Made by a program: the position numbers and the translations under genes
Notes under the pieces: generated by a model
Databases searched by the model: none
The model's input: the letters and a program-made list of their open reading frames with translations, nothing else
What the model was told of the DNA's origin: nothing
NCBI GenBank assembly: GCA_002348905.1
Contig: DEBW01000086.1
Span: 94,462 to 105,083 of the forward strand
DNA: 10,622 bases
Origin: Ruminococcus flavefaciens
Lineage (GTDB): Bacteria > Bacillota > Clostridia > Oscillospirales > Ruminococcaceae
Direction of reading: 5' to 3'
Part shown: one piece after another, positions 5,435-10,622 of the stretch
Layout: the number at the start of each line of letters is the position of its first letter
How positions within the stretch are numbered: position 1 is the first letter of the stretch

Positions 5435-8371
5435 ATGGCGAATAAATATTCTCTCGGTATTGATGTCGGCTCAACTACAGTCAAAACCGTCATAACCGAT
5501 GCCGAAGGCAATATCCTGTATTCAAAATATCAGCGTCATCTTTCAAAGGTCAAAGAAACTGTGACCGACCAGCTGAAACTTATACAGGCTGACTACCCTG
5601 ACGAAACTTTTAAGGTGTGCATAACAGGTTCAGCAGGTCTTGGACTTGCAAATTCAGCGGAGATACCGTTTGTACAGGAGGTACACGCTGCTTTCCTTGC
5701 GGTCAAGGAAAAACAGCCGGACGCAGATGCCGTTATCGAGCTTGGCGGCGAGGATGCTAAGATAATATTCCTTACCGGCGGCGTTGAACAGCGTATGAAC
5801 GGTTCATGTGCCGGAGGTACGGGCGCTTTCATCGACCAGATGGCTACACTTCTCGGAATTACTGCCGATGAACTCGATGAACTCTCACTCAGGTCGCAGA
5901 AGCTTTACCCAATAGCTTCAAGATGCGGAGTTTTCGCTAAATCAGATATCCAGCCGCTTCTCAATCAGGGCGCAAGGCGTGAGGACGTTGCCGCAAGTAT
6001 CTTCCAGGCTGTCGTTGACCAGACTGTATCAGGTCTTGCTCAGGGACGTACTATCGAGGGAAAAGTCCTTTTCCTCGGAGGTCCTCTGCACTTCCTTACC
6101 GGACTTAAAAACGCTTTCGTGAAAACTCTCGGACTTGATGAGGAACACGCTGTATTTCCGGAGGACGGTCCTGTTTATGTGGCTTACGGCTGTTCTGTTT
6201 ACGCTTCTCAGACTGCCGAGGCATACAAAATAACAGAACTCCTCAGCAAGATAAAAAATGCAAAGGCTTCTGACGATATCGTTACTGGCGAACCTCTTTT
6301 CCTTTCTCAGGCTGATTACGATAAATTTATCGACCGCCACAAGAAATTTGACCTCGGTTACGGCGATATACGTACATATAAAGGCGATGCTTACCTCGGT
6401 ATAGATGCAGGCTCTACAACTACAAAGCTTGTGCTCATTACTGATGACGGACGTATCCTCTATCACCACTACAGCTCGAATCAGGGACAGCCTCTCGATA
6501 AGATAGCCGACCAGCTCAAAAAGATATACGAGGCTATGAATCCCGATATCACGATAAAAGGCTCGGCTGTAACAGGTTACGGCGAAGACCTTATCAAAGC
6601 AGGTCTTTCCATTGACCACGGCATCGTTGAGACTGTTGCTCACTTCAAGGCAGCCGCTTACTTCTGTCCGGACGTTGATTTTATCATTGATATCGGCGGT
6701 CAGGACATAAAGTGTTTCAAGATAAAGAATCACAGCATCGACAGCATCATGCTCAATGAAGCCTGCTCGTCTGGCTGCGGCTCATTCATACAGACATTCG
6801 CTATGGCTCTCGGATATGATATCGCTGAGTTTTCACAACTCGGACTTTTTGCAAAGCATCCTGTTGACCTCGGCTCACGCTGTACCGTATTCATGAACAG
6901 TTCCGTAAAACAGGCTCAGAAGGACGGCGCTACTGTTGAGGATATATCCGCCGGACTTTCTTCATCTATCATCAAGAACGCCATATACAAGGTAATACGT
7001 GCAAATTCTCCGGATGAACTCGGTAAGAACATCGTTGTTCAGGGCGGTACTTTCCTCAATGATGCTGTTCTCCGCTCATTTGAGAAGGAACTTGGCAGAA
7101 ATGTTATCCGTCCGGCTATATCCGGTCTTATGGGAGCTTTCGGATGCGCTCTCTATGCAAAGGAACGCTCTGAGGGAGCTTCAAATATAATTTCAAGAGA
7201 TGACCTCGCTAAGTTTGCTTATACTTCACGCTCTGCACAGTGCGGAGGCTGTACTGCAAACTGTCAGCTCAATATCATCAATTTCGGCAAGGGACGCAAT
7301 TTCATCTCAGGCAACCGCTGCGAGAGAGGAAGCGGAAAGGCTAAAAAGAACAATATCCCTAACCTCTACGAATACAAGTACAGCAGTATAGTTGCACTTG
7401 AAAAGGCTTGCAAGCCGGCTCACCCTATCGGAAAAGTCGGACTTCCTCTTGCACTCAGCTTCTATGAACAGATGCCTTTCTGGCAGACTTTGTTTACAGA
7501 GCTTGGATTTGAGGTGATATTCAGCGATGAAAGCTCCCGTGATATGTACTATCTCGGTCAGCATACGATACCGTCCGATACGGTATGCTATCCGGCTAAG
7601 CTTACTCACGGTCATATCGAGAATCTTCTCGACAAGGGCGCTGATTTCATTTTCTATCCGTGTATGAGCTACAATTTAGACGAGGGAGATTCCGACAACC
7701 ACTTCAATTGTCCGGTTGTTGCGTATTATCCTGAACTTCTTCTCAGAAACAATCCTCGCCTCAGTGACAGCAACTTCATTCACCCTTATATGGATATGAA
7801 TGTACGCAAAAACGTTGTGAAGGTGCTGAAAACATCACTGAAACGCTTCAATATCAAAGGTAAGATATCCTCTGCCGTGGATAAGGCTTATGCGGCTCTT
7901 GACCGCTATCACCACGACATCACCGCAAAGGCTGACGAGATAATCCGTCAGGCAAGAAGTGAGAACCGCAAGATAATAGTTCTCGCCGGCAGACCTTACC
8001 ACATAGACAAGGAAATAAACCACGGCATACATAAGCTTGTTACAAGTCTTGGCATGGCTGTCATAACTGAGGACAGCGTTGCTCATCTTGCTCATACTCC
8101 TCAGCTCGGAGTGCTCAACCAGTGGACTTACCATTCACGCCTTTACAGAGCGGCTGAATACGTCACTACTCAGCCAGATATGCAGCTTATACAGCTTGTA
8201 TCCTTCGGCTGCGGAATTGATGCAGTTACCAGCGATGAGGTCAGAAATATACTCGAAAGCAAAGGCAAGCTCTATACTCAGCTCAAGATAGACGAGATAA
8301 ACAACCTCGGAGCTGCAAGGATACGTCTGAGAAGTCTTGTTGCTGCTATGGACGCTTTAAATAAGGGATAA
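5435..8371 (+). CDS. Tandem BadF/BadG/BcrA/BcrD-type ATPase with DUF2229 domain (acyl-CoA dehydratase activase-related)
   Basis: This 978-aa protein carries two ASKHA ATPase domains of the HgdC activase family. The phosphate loops are GIDVGSTTVKTVI (8-20) and GIDAGSTTTKLVLI (322-335). Each half keeps both cysteines that in HgdC homodimers hold a bridging [4Fe-4S] cluster: C125 (SCAGGTGAF) and C164 (SRCGVFAKS), then C444 (ACSSGCGSF) and C483 (SRCTVFMNS). One chain may therefore form the cluster by itself. A linker follows with C603, C606, C610 and C629, a likely further Fe-S or metal site. Residues about 666-890 look like DUF2229, with C718, C743 and C759. Expected role: ATP-driven delivery of low-potential electrons to the dehydratase-type protein encoded next, in the cytosol and oxygen-sensitive. 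Related proteins of about 1400 aa carry both parts in one chain; here they are split. Family is confident, substrate unknown. Confidence 0.92.
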   Translation: MANKYSLGIDVGSTTVKTVITDAEGNILYSKYQRHLSKVKETVTDQLKLIQADYPDETFKVCITGSAGLGLANSAEIPFVQEVHAAFLAVKEKQPDADAVIELGGEDAKIIFLTGGVEQRMNGSCAGGTGAFIDQMATLLGITADELDELSLRSQKLYPIASRCGVFAKSDIQPLLNQGARREDVAASIFQAVVDQTVSGLAQGRTIEGKVLFLGGPLHFLTGLKNAFVKTLGLDEEHAVFPEDGPVYVAYGCSVYASQTAEAYKITELLSKIKNAKASDDIVTGEPLFLSQADYDKFIDRHKKFDLGYGDIRTYKGDAYLGIDAGSTTTKLVLITDDGRILYHHYSSNQGQPLDKIADQLKKIYEAMNPDITIKGSAVTGYGEDLIKAGLSIDHGIVETVAHFKAAAYFCPDVDFIIDIGGQDIKCFKIKNHSIDSIMLNEACSSGCGSFIQTFAMALGYDIAEFSQLGLFAKHPVDLGSRCTVFMNSSVKQAQKDGATVEDISAGLSSSIIKNAIYKVIRANSPDELGKNIVVQGGTFLNDAVLRSFEKELGRNVIRPAISGLMGAFGCALYAKERSEGASNIISRDDLAKFAYTSRSAQCGGCTANCQLNIINFGKGRNFISGNRCERGSGKAKKNNIPNLYEYKYSSIVALEKACKPAHPIGKVGLPLALSFYEQMPFWQTLFTELGFEVIFSDESSRDMYYLGQHTIPSDTVCYPAKLTHGHIENLLDKGADFIFYPCMSYNLDEGDSDNHFNCPVVAYYPELLLRNNPRLSDSNFIHPYMDMNVRKNVVKVLKTSLKRFNIKGKISSAVDKAYAALDRYHHDITAKADEIIRQARSENRKIIVLAGRPYHIDKEINHGIHKLVTSLGMAVITEDSVAHLAHTPQLGVLNQWTYHSRLYRAAEYVTTQPDMQLIQLVSFGCGIDAVTSDEVRNILESKGKLYTQLKIDEINNLGAARIRLRSLVAAMDALNKG

Positions 8372-8375
8372 GGAG
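8370..8375 (+). promoter_or_regulatory. Ribosome binding site overlapping the activase stop codon
   Basis: AAGGAG overlaps the TAA stop (8369-8371) of the activase gene and lies eight bases before the ATG at 8384. This points to coupled translation of the two proteins and confirms the start of the second gene. Confidence 0.8.
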
Positions 8376-8383
8376 CAGAGATC

Positions 8384-9613
8384 ATGGTAAAAAGTGTAAA
8401 ATTTACTGAGGATATGATAAGAACTCATACTATCCTCGTTCCGGATATGCTGCCTGTCCATTTCAGGTTGCTTATAGCTATATTCGAGAACAAAGGCTAC
8501 AAAATGGAGCTTTTGCAGAACGATTCACGCAAGGTCATTGACGAGGGACTTAAAAATGTCCATAACGATGCCTGCTATCCGGCTCTGCTGGTAATAGGTC
8601 AGTTCATGGACGCTCTCAACAGCGGCAGATATAACCCTGACAAGACTGCTCTGCTCATAACTCAGACAGGCGGCGGATGCCGTGCATCCAATTATATACA
8701 CCTTCTCCGCAAGGCTGTTGCCAAGAATTATCCGCAAGTGCCGGTAGTTTCGCTCAATTTCAGTGGACTTGAAAAGGACAGTGCTTTCCGCATAACTGCA
8801 TCTATGTTCTTCAAACTGCTGTACGCTGTGCTTTACGGTGACCTGCTCATGACCTGCTACAACAAGTGCCGTGCATATGAGGTTAACAAGGGCGATGCAA
8901 AGGAAAAACTTGATAAATGGCAGCAACGTCTCGGAGATATTTTCCGCAAAGGCAGCCGTGAGTATTTGCGTACAAAGCGCCTTTACCGTGAAATACTCGA
9001 TGATTTCGCTTCTGTAAAGCTTTCGGGCGAGAAAAAAATAAGAGTCGGCATCGTCGGCGAGATATACGTAAAATATTCTCCGCTTGCAAACAATCATCTT
9101 GAAGATTTCCTTATATCAGAGGGCTGTGAGCCTGTTGTGCCTTCACTTCTTGAATTCGTTATGTACTGCGCTGCCGGTACTTTCAACGATGCAAAGATAT
9201 ATGACAAAAAAACTGCACAATCACGCATATACAAGATAGGCTACAAGCTTATCTATGCAAAACAGCGTGAACTTATCAAGATAATGAAGGAGCAGGGCAG
9301 CTTTGAGCCGCTTCACGATTTCGAGCACCTTAGAGGTCTTGCTGACAAGTACATCAGTCAGGGCGTAGTTATGGGAGAAGGCTGGCTCATACCGGCTGAA
9401 ATGGCTGCTCTTGCCGAGAGCGGAGTTGAAAATATAATCTGCACTCAGCCTTTCGGCTGTCTGCCTAATCACATCGTTGCCAAGGGTATGTCAAGAGCTA
9501 TAAAGGACAGTCATCCGAATGCAAATATAGTGGCTATAGACTATGATCCGGGCGCTACAAGGGTAAATCAGGAGAACCGTATCAAGCTCATGCTTGCAAA
9601 TGCAAAGAGATAA
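8384..9613 (+). CDS. 2-hydroxyacyl-CoA dehydratase (HGD-D) family component, partner of the upstream activase
   Basis: This 409-aa protein resembles the HGD-D part found at the C-terminus of the giant activase-related proteins. Segments that point to the family include NDACYPALLVIGQFM (61-75), TQTGGGCRASNY (94-104), a second Rossmann-like half starting KIRVGIVGEIYVKYSP (218-233), and CTQPFGCLPNHIVAKGM (353-369) followed by an IDYDPG turn (385-390). Cysteines at 64, 99, 353 and 359 sit in these conserved-looking blocks and are the best Fe-S ligand candidates; 158, 162, 248 and 262 are others. In this superfamily the cluster receives an electron from the activase and either removes water from 2-hydroxyacyl-CoA or, in double-cubane proteins, reduces small molecules. 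No classical second dehydratase subunit is present. It begins 12 bases after the activase gene. The substrate cannot be told from sequence. Confidence 0.85.
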   Translation: MVKSVKFTEDMIRTHTILVPDMLPVHFRLLIAIFENKGYKMELLQNDSRKVIDEGLKNVHNDACYPALLVIGQFMDALNSGRYNPDKTALLITQTGGGCRASNYIHLLRKAVAKNYPQVPVVSLNFSGLEKDSAFRITASMFFKLLYAVLYGDLLMTCYNKCRAYEVNKGDAKEKLDKWQQRLGDIFRKGSREYLRTKRLYREILDDFASVKLSGEKKIRVGIVGEIYVKYSPLANNHLEDFLISEGCEPVVPSLLEFVMYCAAGTFNDAKIYDKKTAQSRIYKIGYKLIYAKQRELIKIMKEQGSFEPLHDFEHLRGLADKYISQGVVMGEGWLIPAEMAALAESGVENIICTQPFGCLPNHIVAKGMSRAIKDSHPNANIVAIDYDPGATRVNQENRIKLMLANAKR

Positions 9614-9620
9614 AACTCCT

Positions 9621-9626
9621 AAAGGG
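9621..9626 (+). promoter_or_regulatory. Ribosome binding site that sets the psd start
   Basis: AAAGGG lies eight bases before the ATG at 9635. An in-frame GTG at 9626 would overlap this site and has no Shine-Dalgarno of its own, so the ATG is preferred. Confidence 0.7.
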
Positions 9627-9634
9627 TGAAATAT

Positions 9635-10513
9635 ATGATAAAGAGAAGAAACGGCGAGATAGTCGCCAAAGAACAGAACTCAAAACAGACCAGGCTGCTG
9701 AAAAAGCTTTATGAAACTCAGGACGGCAGAATGCTGCTGAAAGTGCTTACTATGCCTATTATATCCGTAATGGCTGGAGACCTTATGAACTCGGTGTTCT
9801 CAAAGCCGCTCATAAAGCCTTTTATACGCAAGAACAACATTGATACCTCACAGTATCAGATGCGGAATTTCCGCTCATACAATCAGTTCTTCACACGAAA
9901 GATAAAGCCGGACAAACGTCCGATAGACCGTGATCCTATGCATCTCATAAGTCCATGCGACTCAAAGCTTACAGTCTATGAGCTGAATCAGAACAGTATG
10001 TTCCATATCAAAGGCTCACTTTACCGTGTGAGCGACCTGCTCAAAAATGACTTCCTTGCAAGGCGCTTTGTCGGCGGATACTGCCTTATTTTCCGCCTCG
10101 AAGTCGACGATTACCACCGCTACTGCTACATAGATGACGGTACTAAAACAGGCAATACCTTTATAAAAGGCGAGCTTCATACAGTAAATCCGATAGCTCT
10201 TGGCAGATACAATATCTACAAGCGCAATTCAAGAGAGTATACCGTTCTGCATACACGGCATTTCGGCGATGTTGTACAGGTCGAGGTCGGTGCTATGCTG
10301 GTTGGAAAGATACGCAATCACCACAAAGAACACAGCTTCCTCAGGGGAGAGGAAAAGGGTATGTTCGAGTTCGGCGGTTCGACTATAGTAATGCTCTTTG
10401 AGCGTGACAGCATAGTTCCGGACGGCGATATATTGAAAAATTCTGCCGAAGGTTTCGAGACTATCGTAAAGTACGGCGAGAAAATAGGCTGCGGCGTAAA
10501 TGAAAATGACTGA
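9635..10513 (+). CDS. psd: Phosphatidylserine decarboxylase proenzyme
   Basis: This 292-aa enzyme converts phosphatidylserine to phosphatidylethanolamine at the membrane. Its key feature is GGST (247-250) near the C-terminus: the chain self-cleaves before S249, which becomes the pyruvoyl cofactor of the small alpha subunit (about 44 residues). Other family marks are FRSYNQFFTRKIKPDKRPID (79-98), PCDSKL (107-112, with D109 as a candidate processing residue), DYHRY (159-163, H161) and LHTVNP (181-186, H182). Length and motifs fit the clostridial-type Psd of about 290-300 aa. There is no clear transmembrane helix; residues 35-60 are hydrophobic enough to rest on the membrane. The ATG is chosen over an in-frame GTG nine bases upstream because AAAGGG is properly placed only for the ATG. 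It follows the dehydratase gene by 21 bases. The usual partner, phosphatidylserine synthase, is not in the window. Confidence 0.94.
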   Translation: MIKRRNGEIVAKEQNSKQTRLLKKLYETQDGRMLLKVLTMPIISVMAGDLMNSVFSKPLIKPFIRKNNIDTSQYQMRNFRSYNQFFTRKIKPDKRPIDRDPMHLISPCDSKLTVYELNQNSMFHIKGSLYRVSDLLKNDFLARRFVGGYCLIFRLEVDDYHRYCYIDDGTKTGNTFIKGELHTVNPIALGRYNIYKRNSREYTVLHTRHFGDVVQVEVGAMLVGKIRNHHKEHSFLRGEEKGMFEFGGSTIVMLFERDSIVPDGDILKNSAEGFETIVKYGEKIGCGVNEND

Positions 10514-10559
10514 TGCTGACGGGCGGAGTTTTTTGCTCTGAAATTACTATGATCGGCAC

Positions 10560-10581
10560 GTTGATTTGCAGGCAAATCAAC
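10560..10581. repeat. Perfect 10-bp inverted repeat downstream of psd
   Basis: The arms GTTGATTTGC (10560-10569) and GCAAATCAAC (10572-10581) are exact reverse complements with two bases between them. In RNA the stem would be nine pairs with a CAGG loop. It lies 46 bases after the psd stop. The sequence after it on the plus strand has only a delayed T4 run (10590-10593), and the minus-strand side has none, so it is not a typical intrinsic terminator. It may be a transcript-end structure, a protein site or part of a repeat. Confidence 0.6.
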
Positions 10582-10595
10582 TCACACGCTTTTGT

Positions 10596-10620
10596 TGCAA
10601 GGGAAAAGTTCTATCTTGCA
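10596..10620. repeat. Second short inverted repeat at the window edge
   Basis: TGCAAG (10596-10601) and CTTGCA (10615-10620) form a perfect 6-bp stem with a 13-base loop. It follows the first hairpin by 14 bases. The window ends two bases later, so any extension or following T run cannot be seen. Confidence 0.35.
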
Positions 10621-10622
10621 GA

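Noticed and set aside
6029..6733. A 234-codon minus-strand open frame inside the activase gene
   Set aside because: It is antisense to a well conserved ATPase region, and its product shows no family features.
5435..7150. Tandem ATPase domains as sugar kinases or Hsp70-like chaperones
   Set aside because: The fold is shared, but the paired cluster cysteines (SCAGGTG, SRC) and the following DUF2229 domain are specific to the HgdC/BadF activase family.
8525..9097. A 190-codon minus-strand open frame inside the dehydratase-like gene
   Set aside because: It is antisense to recognisable HGD-D-type motifs and is best explained by codon bias of the real gene.
9626..9634. GTG at 9626 as the psd start
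   Set aside because: The GTG overlaps the Shine-Dalgarno that properly serves the ATG at 9635 and has none of its own.

Overview
The window looks like chromosomal DNA of an anaerobic, low-to-moderate GC Firmicute, most likely a Ruminococcus-type clostridium (Oscillospiraceae). This rests on strong AGGAG ribosome binding sites, an oxygen-sensitive activase/dehydratase pair of the 2-hydroxyacyl-CoA dehydratase type, and a clostridial-type phosphatidylserine decarboxylase. The genus is inference from protein style. No mobile element, RNA gene or CRISPR array was seen.

Left half (1-5019, all minus strand): a five-gene operon for a surface glycan, read from about 5078 leftward. Order of transcription: a 163-aa DUF4214-like protein; an 808-aa multidomain glycosyltransferase (GT4 domain, then a DDD-bearing domain laid out like Stealth phosphotransferases, then a beta-rich tail); an ABC-2 permease; its ATPase (TagGH/Wzm-Wzt type); and a cysteine-rich CPCC-type protein cut by the window edge. 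Gaps are 10-25 bases and each gene has its own Shine-Dalgarno. A consensus promoter (TTGACA-17-TATAAT) drives the operon. The likely job is building and exporting a lipid-linked polysaccharide or teichoic-acid-like polymer.

Middle (5020-5434): a 415-base divergent intergenic region holding the leftward promoter with a short leader hairpin, an imperfect hairpin followed by T-rich sequence, and a weaker rightward promoter.

Right half (5435-10513, plus strand): three tightly spaced genes. The first encodes a 978-aa protein with two tandem BadF/BadG/BcrA/BcrD-type ATPase domains, a four-cysteine linker and a DUF2229-type domain. The second encodes a 409-aa HGD-D-type dehydratase/reductase component. 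Together they resemble the two parts of the ~1400-aa 'acyl-CoA dehydratase activase-related' proteins of anaerobes, here split in two. The natural model is ATP-driven low-potential electron transfer from the first to an iron-sulfur cluster on the second; the substrate is unknown. The third gene encodes phosphatidylserine decarboxylase, which makes phosphatidylethanolamine.

The last 109 bases hold a perfect 10-bp inverted repeat and a second smaller hairpin of unclear role. The two most interesting items are the split activase/dehydratase system co-transcribed with a phospholipid gene, and the GT4/Stealth-like fusion in the glycan operon.
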